Source of the DNA: Stercorarius parasiticus
Lineage: Eukaryota > Chordata > Aves > Charadriiformes > Stercorariidae
DNA: 64,000 bases
Direction: 5' to 3'
Assembly (NCBI GenBank): GCA_013396915.1
Contig: VWZL01005015.1
Location: 1 to 64,000 of the forward strand
This document shows positions 45,801-56,555 of this stretch, in pieces (the stretch's first letter is position 1; the number at the start of each line of letters is the position of its first letter). The notes beneath the pieces were generated by a model, which worked only from the letters and a program-made list of their open reading frames with translations, did no database searches and had not been told where the DNA came from. The position numbers were made by a program, and so were the translations under genes.

Positions 45801-48780
45801 GCAAGTTAAAGGCAAATTAAACACATTCATTTTGACTAAAGAAGAAAAGTAGCTAAATATCTTCTTTACATACTTCCCCTGGAAAATAATGTGATGGGCC
45901 CCATGGCAGATAGGATTATTTTGTTTTCAGCAAGATGCTAATTTATCTGCTTTTTAACATGATCATCATGATAACTGTCTCAACAGTTCATGATCTCCTA
46001 CCTATTACCTTTATACAAGTCGTCGGCTTTTTTAGGAGAGGGACTGTTCTGTATTCAATTAGAGCTGAACTGGGTGATGTACTCAAAGCCTATCCCAGGT
46101 GTGAAGAACTGCACAAACCCAAAGCACCACCTGAGGTGGTTCAAGGATGCACTTCAGTTGCACTGTTAAGCCCTATGCACCACTAATAACAAGATCTCCT
46201 AGTTTCCAGGAGTTTTGTCCCAGTTCACAAAGACAAGACGGGAGCAAGGGGACAGCACCTGAGAGACAATGAGCTAAGAAGGGCAACGGCAGCACAGATC
46301 TGGAGTGCTTGGCAGTGCCTGGTGTTCAGCAGATTCAATGAAACGGAGAAGCACTCTCATCCATCCCTAAGTGGGCCTGTTCTGAGGTGTGATAGGTATG
46401 ACTTAAAACGTCCATTAAAATTTCTATTGTGATTGAGGTTGAAACATCTGGACTTTCACAAAATAAAAGCTCTCAGATCATTGTTGAGCATGGTAGCTTC
46501 ATTAAAGGCTGGATCTTTCCTGATCGATTAATACCAAATGATTTGGAATTTATTTAATTGAAGCAGGGGAGTCTGAGGCTTTACCTTATCTATTCTGAAC
46601 CTCACTGGATTTATTCCTAGAAATTTAACCTCTGAGTCTCCCTGCTTACTTGGCCCTGTTCTGAGCCTCATGTTTTCACGAAGAAAGGGCAATTATACAA
46701 AGAAGCACAGGTTAAGTAAAGTTACTAAACATATACATAAAATAAACATACATATAAACATATTAGACAGGATGAGGGAGACACGGACTTTACCAAAACA
46801 GTAACTTTTGAGATGTAATACCCACATCTGATTTTACTCCATTTTGGGAACCATGAGGTTGGCTGCAAGTCCAGAAGGGGAAGCAAAGACTCTCTGTAGA
46901 TTTCCTCCAGATGGGGGTTTGCTGTGCAGGGTAATGGAGAAGCTCCCCGGCAGGGCCCCTGAGGGCACCACCAGCCCTCACTGCCCCTGCCCAGCCTCCC
47001 CAGGGCCTCCCCACGCACTGCCTGGGGCCCAGGTCCTCATTTCAGCCCACCGCGGCAGGGCTGGTCTCCAGATCCCCTGCCCTTCCCAGCCATGGGCCCT
47101 GCCGAGCCAGCCCCAGCCCAGCCTCAGCTCGTCCTCATCCCCAGGGATGTGCCCGATGCCCAAGGCTGTGTTGCCCCCAGCCTCCCCTGTTCCCTGTCTG
47201 GGACGGTGGGATGGGCCCTGGATGGAGGTTGTGCCCTGGGGTACCTTGATGTTCTCCTCCTCAGAGAAGCACACCATTCAGCTAAAAGCTGTGTGCCTCC
47301 TGATAAGATGGACTAATGACACCTTTCCCAGCATGCCTTCAGACCAGTGGGATTTTAGGTCAGATGAGCTTCAGTGGGGACAGACTGAAGGTTTGGGACT
47401 GGTGATGGTCATGTTTTCTTCCAACAAGGGAAAGCCATTCATCTCATGTAGCCCTCGTTGGGTATCTGAGGTTTGAGTTCCTAAAAACACCTTTATAAAT
47501 TAATGTTATAATTCCATCATTCTGTCATAATCATCACTCCATCACTTTCAGAATACATATGCACCGCTTGTTACCTGTCCCTGCTGTAGAACAGGGTGTA
47601 ATTGGTAGGAAGTCCTCCATCTGAGCCAGGCTTCCACCAACAAGAAAAGGTTTCCTTTTCTAGAGAACGACATCTTATTATCTTAGGTTTTTCAGGGTAT
47701 GATTGACCTAGGGAAATGCAGAAATCCAGCTAGTTATATTAGAGTTGGGCAATGTTTTTTGTTGTTATAGTTGAATGATAAATTCAGGAAGGAAAGCTTT
47801 TTTTGAGGACAATAAAATTATTTGAAATTATGGACTGAATTTGGCAACTAAATCTGCTTAGAAAAAGGGTCAAAATATTCAGAAAAGTAAATACATTTTA
47901 CCTCAAGCTTCTAAAACAGCTACTAAAATTATTTTAGTTGTGTTTTTCAAAGGAAGATTTCATTTTTACCTAAACTTAAAAAGTATACAGTTATCTCCAA
48001 ATTAAATTAAAAAGTTTGGAAGTAAATATATTACCTCTTGTTTCTTCCTAAAAGATCCCAAATTTTTATGTTCAGGTCAACTTAAAATTAAATTTCACCT
48101 TCAACTTTGCAACAGAACCAAGATTCCACTATTTGCACATATTTGGGTTAAATTATAGGTAAGACAAGTAATAAAAAGAAGGAATCAATGGGCAAGATGG
48201 AGTATTTTGTGTTTTGGCAACCTGCATGTATTAATTAATTATTTGAATATTCCCTAATAATCCCAATACATATTAAGAGTATTTCCTGGTAAGACCAGTT
48301 GTCATTAACTTCTACCAAGAACATAGACCACAAATTTATATAGATTTTGTCATGAAAAGCATGTGGCTTTTCAAACTAAGCTTACCTTTATTTCATTAAA
48401 GTTCATACCATTATCTCTAACAGTGTTACTATTCATATGATGCTAATTCCCAAGAAGGTGACAAACATGGAATGAGTGTAAGGATGGAGTGAGTGTCTTT
48501 CATCATCACCACCACATAATCATTAAATTAATACTATAAAAAGAAAGGAGGACTCAAGCCATTTTCAAAACCTCCATACAAACTTTAAAAGAAAGTCACT
48601 TAAATATGTACAGGCTCCAGTGGTCGTCAGGATAGGTCAGTTAAAGCCTCAGACTTTTGTAAAGAAAGTGTTTTAAGGAAAAACAAGTGTTTCAGGAAGT
48701 GTTTACTTACCAGTCAGACTCACTGCAGTCAGAGCAAGTAGCAAAATAATCTGAAGTGATGATGTCAATTTCTGCTTCAT
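32860..48780 (-). CDS. PRLR: PRLR, prolactin receptor with duplicated ligand-binding module (complete CDS)
   Basis: A single-pass class I cytokine receptor for prolactin that signals through JAK2 and STAT5. Complement of join(32860..33882, 34498..34567, 35517..35616, 36432..36576, 38212..38381, 39648..39817, 41095..41227, 42716..42857, 44441..44607, 45325..45494, 47575..47707, 48711..48780): 2,493 nt, 830 aa plus TAA. Domains: signal peptide 1-24; module 1 about 25-228 (Cys pairs 36-46 and 75-86, WSEWS 214-218); module 2 about 229-434 (Cys pairs 240-250 and 279-290, WSEWS 420-424); transmembrane helix about 441-463; Box1 ILPPVPGPK 472-480; DSGRGS at 553-558; C-terminal tyrosine Y819 in SEYMDPS. 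Mammalian receptors have one module; two is the avian form. All junctions and phases are consistent. Upstream non-coding exons are not identified. Confidence 0.98.
34498..34567 (-). CDS. PRLR: PRLR Box1 exon
   Basis: A 70-nt exon: [32 protein letters not shown] is the proline-rich Box1 that binds JAK2 in class I cytokine receptors. The donor is GTGAGT. Skipping it would shift the frame. Confidence 0.97.
35517..35616 (-). CDS. PRLR: PRLR transmembrane exon
   Basis: A 100-nt exon: [20 protein letters not shown] followed by [12 protein letters not shown]. The hydrophobic run of about 23 residues (441-463) between charged flanks is the single membrane span. The donor is GTAAGT. Confidence 0.97.
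36432..36576 (-). CDS. PRLR: PRLR module 2, exon D with WSXWS
   Basis: A 145-nt exon: [39 protein letters not shown], ending IQIPT with a split codon. It holds the second WSEWS box (420-424) next to the membrane. The donor is GTGAGT. Confidence 0.97.
36699..37276. mobile_element. Endogenous retroviral LTR, probably solo, in PRLR intron C2-D2
   Basis: It begins TGTTATGGTTT and has TG...CA ends with a possible 4-bp target duplication CTGG (36695-36698 and 37277-37280). Internal features, such as cccacccagaaaggg, gagggttgaaatacaaa, tttaataggata and the tggccagcctgggttaagtg region, resemble an abundant avian ERV LTR family (Birddawg-like, from memory). Orientation relative to the gene is not certain. 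No coding sequence is attached. Confidence 0.6.
37460..37700. repeat. Purine-rich low-complexity block in PRLR intron
   Basis: The + strand is strongly G/A-rich (gagcggaggaggaggacgca, gagagaaaagaaggagttgg), producing overlapping 85-111 codon open frames on both strands. I see no domain. It may belong to the same insertion as the adjacent LTR or be a separate simple-sequence block. Confidence 0.45.
38212..38381 (-). CDS. PRLR: PRLR module 2, exon C
   Basis: A 170-nt exon: [20 protein letters not shown], then [20 protein letters not shown] and [14 protein letters not shown]. This copy resembles single-module vertebrate receptors more closely than module 1 does. The donor is GTAAGG. Confidence 0.97.
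39648..39817 (-). CDS. PRLR: PRLR module 2, exon B
   Basis: A 170-nt exon: [20 protein letters not shown] (Cys 279 and 290), [20 protein letters not shown]. Sequons NIT and NFS are retained. The donor is GTAAGA. Confidence 0.97.
40436..40515. repeat. 40-bp tandem duplication
   Basis: Two adjacent copies of a 40-bp unit (ctggctggctg.accagta.., then ctgtctttttccactaagac) differing at a few positions, in the PRLR intron between exons A2 and B2. The leading tggc tetramers suggest slippage. Confidence 0.8.
41095..41227 (-). CDS. PRLR: PRLR module 2, exon A
   Basis: A 133-nt exon: [20 protein letters not shown] and [17 protein letters not shown], with the Cys pair 240-250. It is nearly identical to exon A of module 1. 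The donor is GTAATA. Confidence 0.97.
42716..42857 (-). CDS. PRLR: PRLR module 1, exon D with WSXWS
   Basis: A 142-nt exon: [38 protein letters not shown], ending IQIPN with a split Gly. It contains the first WSEWS box (214-218). The donor is GTGAGT. Confidence 0.97.
43587..44167 (+). mobile_element. Putative retroviral LTR in PRLR intron C1-D1
   Basis: A purine tract (aatgggggggaga, 43574-43585) precedes a TG start at 43587. The body of about 580 bp includes a TATA-like tgtatatagc near 43,937 and AATAAA at 44105-44110 and ends in TGTGACA. This order (polypurine tract, TG, promoter, poly(A) signal, CA) fits a + strand LTR, and 43,270-43,586 may be attached internal sequence. No open reading frame of retroviral type was identified. 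Borders are approximate. Confidence 0.45.
44441..44607 (-). CDS. PRLR: PRLR module 1, exon C
   Basis: A 167-nt exon: [20 protein letters not shown], then [11 protein letters not shown] and [14 protein letters not shown]. It is one codon shorter than its module 2 counterpart and is the most diverged exon pair of the duplication. The donor is GTAACG. Confidence 0.97.
45325..45494 (-). CDS. PRLR: PRLR module 1, exon B
   Basis: A 170-nt exon: [16 protein letters not shown] (second Cys pair 75 and 86), [20 protein letters not shown]. Three N-glycosylation sequons (NHT, NIT, NSS). The donor is GTAAAA. Confidence 0.97.
45500..46829. other. PRLR intron sequence, possibly repeat-derived
   Basis: The rest of the intron between exons A1 and B1, which is about 0.8 kb longer than its paralogue in module 2. 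The part at 46,200-46,700 has features that could belong to an old insertion, but I could not assign a family. Confidence 0.3.
46830..47300. other. GC-rich unclassified block in PRLR intron A1-B1
   Basis: About 470 bp of C-rich sequence (cccagccccagcccagcctc) within an AT-rich intron. It supports a 210-codon + strand open frame (46844-47476) and several opposite frames, expected from the low stop-codon density. No domain is recognisable and nothing shows that it is translated. Confidence 0.4.
47575..47707 (-). CDS. PRLR: PRLR module 1, exon A
   Basis: A 133-nt exon encoding [20 protein letters not shown] and [16 protein letters not shown], with the first Cys pair (36 and 46) of the membrane-distal module. 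The donor is GTAACA. Its copy in module 2 has exactly the same length. Confidence 0.97.
48711..48780 (-). CDS. PRLR: PRLR coding exon 1: signal peptide
   Basis: ATG at 48780-48778. It encodes [10 protein letters not shown] plus a Leu/Ile-rich core and ends ALTAVSLTG, a typical secretory signal peptide. A plausible acceptor (tttcctcctgag) ends at 48795, leaving 14 nt of 5' UTR in this exon. The donor is GTAAGT. Confidence 0.96.
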
Positions 48781-48794
48781 GATGTCTGCTTCTC

Positions 48795-50889
48795 CTCAGG
48801 AGGAAATATCAGGTTAAGGGCTCATTGAAAAATAGGCCATGATGCAATAGTCAATAACAATGCTTAACACGTGATATGTATCACTTGGCTTGATCCAAGT
48901 CCTTTTTGAATGGCAGCTAATTCATTCTTGTTATTTCTCAAAAAGGTGCAGCAACACCTACAGTTCCACTTCAGAAGTAGAAAACCTGAATCACAGAGTA
49001 GTAAGTACGTCTTCCTGGAAGTCTTTGAATGGTTAGCAGTGCTAGGATTACCATTCCATAGCATTAGCAAATCTTGCACATTTATTTGGCATCTTGGGAT
49101 ACCGGGTGCTTTTCTTAAAGCTCTAACTTTTAGACTTACTAATTTACCTGAGAAATCAGCCTTTTAGTAACAAAAAATACAGTTTTATCTCTGTTCATAC
49201 AAAGAAGAGCACAACATATTTGAACTCTGAAAGCCCTGAAAAGAGAAGGCAAATAGAAAATATCCAAAATTTATTTTGAAGTTTATGATTTTTGAGCCAA
49301 TCTCATGACTTCCGAATATTTGGGACTGGCAATGTTGAATTCAGAATCACCCACGCTGAAGAATTCAACTCATTGTTTTTACTGCATTTGATTTTGCAGC
49401 AAAGCAGAAACACCAACATCAGAGAAAAGAAACCAAGGGAAAAGTAGCCTAACTTCACAGTTAATTTATCAGGTGAAAATGCAAGATGGGATGCACTTAT
49501 TCCTCTTCCTTCAACCTGCAAAGGTCAGAGGCAGTGTTGCAGAACTTGGCTGAAATAAAGAGGTGCAAGTGGGAAGCCACCAGCTATGAAGACTCAGTCC
49601 CTGCAGTGGGCTGACACCGCTAGATGTCCTCAGAATTCAGTTTACAGCTCAGGGTAATCAGGAGTCCCTACTGCTGCTAAATCTGTTGGTTTAGCCCAAA
49701 GAAAAGACAGAATAACGTAAAGCAAACCTTCTGCTTCTCCCACCAATGTGCTTCTTGCATGGAGATGGTGACTCTGGTCGGATATTAGATTCTTGGTAGC
49801 CAACCTCACTCTTTGAAACTAAAGAACAATCTACTAACTAAATAGGAAGCGTCTCACCTCAGCTTTCCACTCCTACCAAGCACATCTGACAGGTATCTGT
49901 ATGCTTGAAACCCATTCAGTGTAGCACAGCGTGGAAACAAGCTGTCTCTTTGCTGAGGAAAAATTCTTTGTGGTTTACCAGATGACTCAATTTTCATTAT
50001 GCAATTCATTTTCTGTATCAAGAAACTATAATCCGTCAGCATATAAATGTTTTTCAAGCACAAAGGCAAATGAAGTATCAGTTACTTTAACTGAGTCTGA
50101 ACGTTGTTTGCTGTGGACAACGTGGAGAAGAACAACAGTTGGCTATATTTCCATATACCACTCCTGAATATTCAGGCCCATTTCATGCATGTAACTGAGC
50201 CCAGGCTGCAAAATCACATCTGGGTTAGTTTTAAACTCACTTACAGCAATCTGTGCACAAACAGTCAGTGGAGAGCAAGCCATTTAAATATAAATTCCAG
50301 TTTTGTGTAAGCACATGCAAATTTTATAACTGTAAACAAACAAACGTTAGTGTTTAACTTCAGAAATGAGCTGAAAACTTGGTGTTACATAATACAGAGC
50401 ACAGGCCATTGAGCTCATGCAAGAAGAAGACACATTTTTCTTAAGTGAAGATGAAATAATGAACTATAAACAGTAACTGTTTCATGTACATATGAAACTA
50501 TTTACAATATTTTCTTATTTCTGAAAATAGCTGGAACATTTGTAAAATACAGAACTATCAAACTGAAACTCATACTGTGCTTCTTTATAGGGAACTGGTA
50601 CCATGATTTATTTTTTTTACTTTTACAGATGTATCTTTTCTTTGTGAAGCATTGAGAGATACGAGAAACTGATTACAGTGAGTAAAAGAATGAAATTTGT
50701 CAATATGACAAAAGAGAGAGGCGTCATCAAGAAAGAGCTCTATTAGAGCACTCAGGAAGGAAAATAGCATAATTTTAGAAACTGAAGATCTTCAGAAAAA
50801 AATTAATAGAAATAGGATGAAATCAATGCCTTTAAAAACAAGTATCTTTCCTTGGGAGCATTTGTTTTTTAAAAATGAGATGATTGTGA
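48795..50889 (-). other. PRLR 5' flank or 5' UTR intron
   Basis: AT-rich and without a recognisable exon. Vertebrate PRLR genes have separate upstream non-coding exons, which cannot be recognised from sequence alone. None is called here. Confidence 0.4.
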
Positions 50890-52362
50890 ACCCCTCCTCT
50901 AATGTGGCCATGAAAAAGAACAGGAGAGATACAGGGGATGTTACAGGGAGTTACTGAATGCCTTCTTTGCTTCCGTCTTTACTGCTCGGGCCAGCCCTCA
51001 GGAGTCCCAGACTTTGGAGAAAGTAACAGGGGAAGTCTGGACAAAGGAAGACTTGGTTGAGGAGGATCAAGCGAGAGATCAGTTGAGTAAACTGGATATC
51101 CACAAGTCCATGGGCCCTGATGGGATGCACCCGAGAGTGCTGAGGGAGCTGGCGGAAGTCATTGCTGAGCCGCTCTCCGTCATCTTTGAAACATGCTGGA
51201 GAACAGGCGAGGTGCCAGAGGACTGGAGGAAAGCCAGTGTCACTCCAGTCTTCAAAAAGGGCAAGAACGAGGACGCAGAAAACTACAGGCCAGTCAGCCT
51301 CACCTCCATCCCTGGAAAGATGATGGAACATCTTGTTCTGGGCATCATCTCAAAGCATGTGGAGGAAAAGAAAGTTATCAGGAGTAGTCAACATGGATTC
51401 ACCAAGGGAAAATCATGTCTGACTAATCTGATAGCCTTCTATGATGGCATGACTGGATGGACAGATGAGACAAGGGCAGTGGATGTTGTCTACCTTGACT
51501 TCAGCAAGGCTTTTGACATGGTCTCCCACAGCATCCTCATAAGGAAGCTTAGGAAGTGTGGGTTAGATGAAATGGACAGTGGGGTGGACTGAAAACTGGT
51601 TGAAAGATAGAGCTCAGAGGGTTGTGATTAGGGGCACAGAGTCTAGTTGGAGGTCAGTAACAAGTGGTGAGCAGCTCTGTAGAAAGAGACCTGGGAGTCC
51701 TGGTGGACAACAGGATGACCATGAGCCAGCAATGTGCCCTTGTGGCCAAGAAGGCCAATGGCACCCTGGGGTGCATCAAGAAGGGTGTGGCCAGCAGGTC
51801 GAGGGAGGTCATCCTCCCCCTCTGCTCTGCCCTGGTGAGGCCACATCTGGAGTAACTGTGTCCAGTTCTGGGCTCCCCGGTTCAAGAAGGACAGGGAACT
51901 GCTGGAGAGGGTACAGGAAAGGGCTACAAAGATGATTAAAGGACTGGAACACCTCTCTTATGAAGAAAGGCTGAAGGAATTGGGTCTTTTCAGTCTGGAA
52001 AAAAGACGACTGAGGGGGGATCTTATCAATGCTTATAAATACTTAAAGGGTGGGTGTCAGGAGGATGGGGCCAGGCTCTTTTCAGTGGTGCCCAGTGACA
52101 GGACAAGCGGTAACGGGCACAAACTTGAGCACAGGAAGTTCCACCTAAACATGAGGAGCAACTTCTTTACTTTGAGGGTGACAGAGCACTGGCACAGGCT
52201 GCCCAGAGAGGTGGTGGAGTCTCCGTCTCTGGAGACATTCAAAACCTGCCTGGACACGCTCCCGTGCAGCCTGCTCTAGGTGACCCTGCTTTGGCAGTGG
52301 GGTTGCACTAGATGATCTCCAGACGTCCCTTCCAACCCTTATCTTTCTGTGATTCTGTGAAT
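50890..52362 (+). mobile_element. CR1 LINE (+), 5'-truncated with internal deletion
   Basis: ORF2-derived: [89 protein letters not shown], then [20 protein letters not shown]. The sequence jumps at about 51,666 straight to the C-terminal [20 protein letters not shown] region, so the VPQGS and [FY]xDD catalytic part is missing. A frameshift near 51,580 also breaks the frame. The rest continues through [20 protein letters not shown] and [12 protein letters not shown] to a CR1 3' end (gatgatctccagacgtccct, tctgtgattctgtga). The left edge is approximate. The copy is inactive. Confidence 0.92.
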
Positions 52363-55300
52363 ATGGACCTATTAATGCCACAAAATAAATTCCATGTATA
52401 ATTCTGGTCACCTATACTTGGGGGGAAAAAAAACCCAGGTTAACCTCTGTAAAACAGATTTAGAACACAGCTACAAAGATGATCAGAGGACATGGAGGTG
52501 GTCTCATGATGGCAATTTAAAGAATTGGCTCTTTACTCCATGCAAGGACGGCTGTCTTCTATAAACACAGCAGGAGATTAGCATCAAAAGAGGGAAAATA
52601 AGAATGTGTAAATGTCTAGCAAATGTTGGAACAAGAGTAGATGGCCATAATTAGCTCAAAAAATTAGAGAAGAATGTTACCATCGCAGCAGTGAGTTTCT
52701 GGAATAGTCTTCCAAACACAAAAATCCCATTTAGTTTTCCCAGGTAGTCTGGTCTATTATGAAATATACATGACATGGTTGTTTGTGACAGCTGAGACTG
52801 GACTTTGTGATCCAACATATGCTTTCCCGGCTAGTGTTTCAATTCAAGTTATATACTTTGAATTATTAACAGTTATAAAACTATGCAGAAGTATGATATG
52901 TCTGGCTGTCCTATTTCACATCTACGATTTAATACTTTCAAAATATTTTCTATTAAAGAATTAACAGAACCTCTGTTTATTTGAAGATCATGCTTAAAAG
53001 CCTCTTAGAAAAGCTTCATTCTGATACTTGTATTGCTTTCTGAAGGAAATGTAAGCAGCAGCAGAGCAATGGCCAGAAGGCTCCAGGCATATTAACCATA
53101 TTCCATTTGTTCCAGTGCCTATGTCTCCACAGTTGCCTGGTATTTGGTATTTGTGGTTCAAATACCATTTATAAGGCTTCTGGAAAGATGTCTTCTTTTT
53201 TAAAGATACGTGCTTTAGCAGAAAAAATAATGACCACTTTGTCATAACTATAACAAAAGTGCATCTCCCCTATCTATGACTTTGAAAATGGTTTCATAAA
53301 AGGGTAACCAGCATTACTGAAGATGCGGGGAGGGAATGCCTCACTTTTGGAACTGAATGCATTCATTTATAAGGGACACAGTGGACATTGATTTGCCAGA
53401 ATCTCATGCAAAACCAAGGGCTGAATAACTGGTATTAAAAGATCACATGCCTCCTTTTTGAAGATTTTGATTAAATTCCAATGAAGTTTTTACATTCTGA
53501 CATTATAGTTGAATTTCTCCCTTTTAATGCAGCTGTTGTATAGTATTCAACAGCTGCACATTGCACCTCAGAAAACAGTGCACATTGATGGAAATGGAAA
53601 TGATTACTGGGGTTTGAGAATGCACAGAAGTGCTGGATACTCCTGTAAAACAACCCTACTCTGCAATTAATAATATTATGAAACCGTAGGTTTGAAAACT
53701 GTGCTTACAATGATACTAGATGAAGCTGAAAGTTAAATACCAACACTCAAATCAGGTGCTGTGGAGCAGGGTTGAGAGAAAAATGCCCTTGTCCTAATTG
53801 AGTTCTAGTTCTTACATTCTTTTCTCTGTCTTTCTTGGCTATACTGAAGGATAAATTTCTTCAGATTGACAGAGAAGGCTTTACTCAGTTCTGCACAGAT
53901 GCAAAAATTTCCTGTCTGCAATGTTTTCAAGCTTGCAGGAAGGGGAACAACTGTATAGCACCCACTGGCAATGACATCTTTGCTCGTGCTGCTAAAGAAA
54001 TCTAAAGCCAAAAGTACTTTACTAATCTGTACTGAACAAGATTCACATTTCCAATAGTTATGACAATAAACAATGTTCATGTTTCAGGCCCAGGGAAAGG
54101 CAGTTTAAGGAGTCTCAAAATACCATTTAAAAGGCTCATCACCATTTAAAAGGCTGAACTACAGCTGTATGAAACCAAGTACAAATATAGAGCAGAATAA
54201 AGGCAGAATGTGACCGTCTGCTAGACCATCCAGAATCCTGCTGGACACACATTCAACTATACTGTGGACATTGCACGAGTCTGCCTTCCCATGCTGAGTT
54301 CTCAAATGCCAGCGCTCATACATGTCCCTAGCCAAGACGTGGGCATCGCTGTCACTGATGTGTTTCTGAATGACAGGGATGGTTGTGATTATACTGCAAA
54401 TTTAAAGCTATGGATGGGCAGCGTGTCCAGAGCTCTGCTTTCCCTCTCTGAATGAGCCCTAATTGGGACTCTCCAGATTCTGAACCCCTCAGGCACCCAG
54501 TACAGCCTTCATGGAGATGTATAGGCTCCAGAGAAGACATGCATCTGGTCTGAATTTTTTGTGACTGATTCCAGGTGGCTACTTATATCACATAGGTTTT
54601 GTGGAGTGCTTTGTAAGGATGCTTAGTTCCTGCTGTTGGCTATGTAAGGGAACATAGAAATCCAATTAATTTCTTGGGACCAAGCACTTCATATTTCTGT
54701 GTTGCATAAATTGGAAGCACCTACAAGTTATTTTAGATTTCACCTGTAAAGCCTAAAAAAGGGTTTCTAATATATTTTTCCTAAATTTCTCTCTTAAACA
54801 AACCTTCTCCTAATGACCCTTTGTATTACTTCCTTTGACTAGCTGTCAATGTGTGATGATGAATGAAACCACTTCTCTACCCCATGGAAATACGCTCCTC
54901 AGTCTGAAAGACTTAAGTAATTTTTGAAAAAGAAAAATCATGACACCCCAGATTCTTGAAAATGGGTTAGACGCTTCTCCATCAAAGTATTTATGCACTT
55001 AACTCCTACTAATTTTACAGAACAGAGCCTGAAACTCATTTTAGAACTCTCAAGATCTAAACTGACAAGAAAAGCCAAGACAAAAAGAAGAAAGCAGCAT
55101 TATACCTACTTTACAGATGGGGAACCAAGACAGAGAATGATCAAGTACTTTGCTCAGATTCATACTAGAAATATAAGAAAAGCTAAAAACTGATCCTACT
55201 GGGTTTTTACTTCCTTTTCTTTTCTGAATGCCGCCTCTACTGCCTTTGTTTTCGCAAGAAAACATGATTTAGCTAGCAATAGCAATCTTCCTCTATCAGT

Positions 55301-56081
55301 CGCACAGCTCCCGCATATTCTATTTTCTTCCCTGGTGGTCTGTACTTTTAGCCATAATTTCAAGATTATTATTTTTACAGCAGTCTTTTACAGACAATAA
55401 AAGCGTAAGCTGAAAAGGATAAAATTTTACAGTTTCAAAGTTAGAATTTACATTAGAACTTGAAAATTGCTCTTGAAATATGACGGATGTTCATCTCTAC
55501 CAACTACCAAGCCCAACTCCACAGTCATTATGTTGCTATAATAATTTTAAATATTATTTTTATATAGCATGGTCATGAAGTATGAAGTCCAGTTTCCTAC
55601 CTAAAGCATTCATGTGTACGAGGAAGATTTTTATTCCTTTCTTTCATGAATGTCAGATCACTTGATAATCTGCAAGAGAAAAAAATTACAGGATTAGTAT
55701 ATTACTGGAAGTATCACTATTTTATTCCTAAAACATAAGCAGCAAAAAAAAAAAAAAAATCACTTTTTGTATTAGCTGATTCAGATACTGACACTCTAAG
55801 TCAATATATTTAAACATTGACAGCAATAGCGACTATGGTAAAATACCACTCTTTCCTTTCCCTGTTTCAGTAAACGCACAAAATTTTGCAGCAATTTAGG
55901 ATGCAGTTTAGATCTACCAGTAGACTGTGCTAGGCTATGCAATTAAAGGCTAATCACCATCTACACAAAGGCCGGGACAGGATCAGATAAAAATCGATGG
56001 AGTTTTAGGGAGGAGCTCTAGCAGCCTAATCGGTGAAAATGGGGCGCAGGCAATCGGCTACGCCCAAGACTACCAAAGCAC
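52363..56081. other. Non-coding stretch upstream of PRLR
   Basis: About 3.7 kb of AT-rich DNA with open frames under 95 codons and no recognisable gene. A poly-A run lies near 55,745-55,760. Confidence 0.5.
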
Positions 56082-56440
56082 TGTCAGACCATTGTCCCTT
56101 GTGTGGAAGCCATAAGGAGAAGCCTACCAAACAAATCCTCTTCCCCATATGGCTCACAGACTGAAGGAGGCATAGCACTTGCTAAGGGATGAAGCAGGGA
56201 AAGAATCTGAGGGCGAAAGGAAGGGATCAAAGTGAACTGGGGAGAAACAAGCATGGGAAAGTAAGGTGAAAAGGGTAATAAAGGGGTCAGTTATGTGTGA
56301 ACTGGTGGCTTGTCTGGCTGAGATGTGTGTCTGATCACTGCAGTCTACCCTATATTCTCACTGAGTCCTATTTCTAACTATTTTCTGTCTGGGTGTGCTC
56401 TGATCTGAGTGGGGACATTTGGCGTCAGTGAGGAGTGGGA
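56082..56440 (+). mobile_element. Retroviral LTR with primer-binding-site-like sequence
   Basis: AATAAA at about 56,275-56,280 is followed by an LTR-like end at ggggaca (56411-56417), two bases, then TGGCGTCAGTGAGGAGTGGG from 56420. That resembles a primer binding site for tRNA-Leu (TGGTGTCAGGAGTGGG as I recall it) with a 3-base insertion. The 5' edge at the TG of 56082 is a guess; it could lie up to 120 bp further left. Leader-like sequence may continue to about 56,555. No gag, pol or env frame was seen. Confidence 0.5.
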
Positions 56441-56555
56441 CTGCAACCCTTCGGGCTCATACGCAACTCCCCCACAACTGGGGAGACCGAAGGATCTGGG
56501 GCCAGCTACTGGGTCAACGTAGCATCTAAGACCCGCTGCTAGAGCAATCAGGTTT

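Noticed and set aside
46844..47476. 210-codon + strand open frame as a possible gene
   Set aside because: It has no domain, splice context or start context, lies antisense inside a PRLR intron, and the composition alone explains its length. Kept only as a compositional finding.
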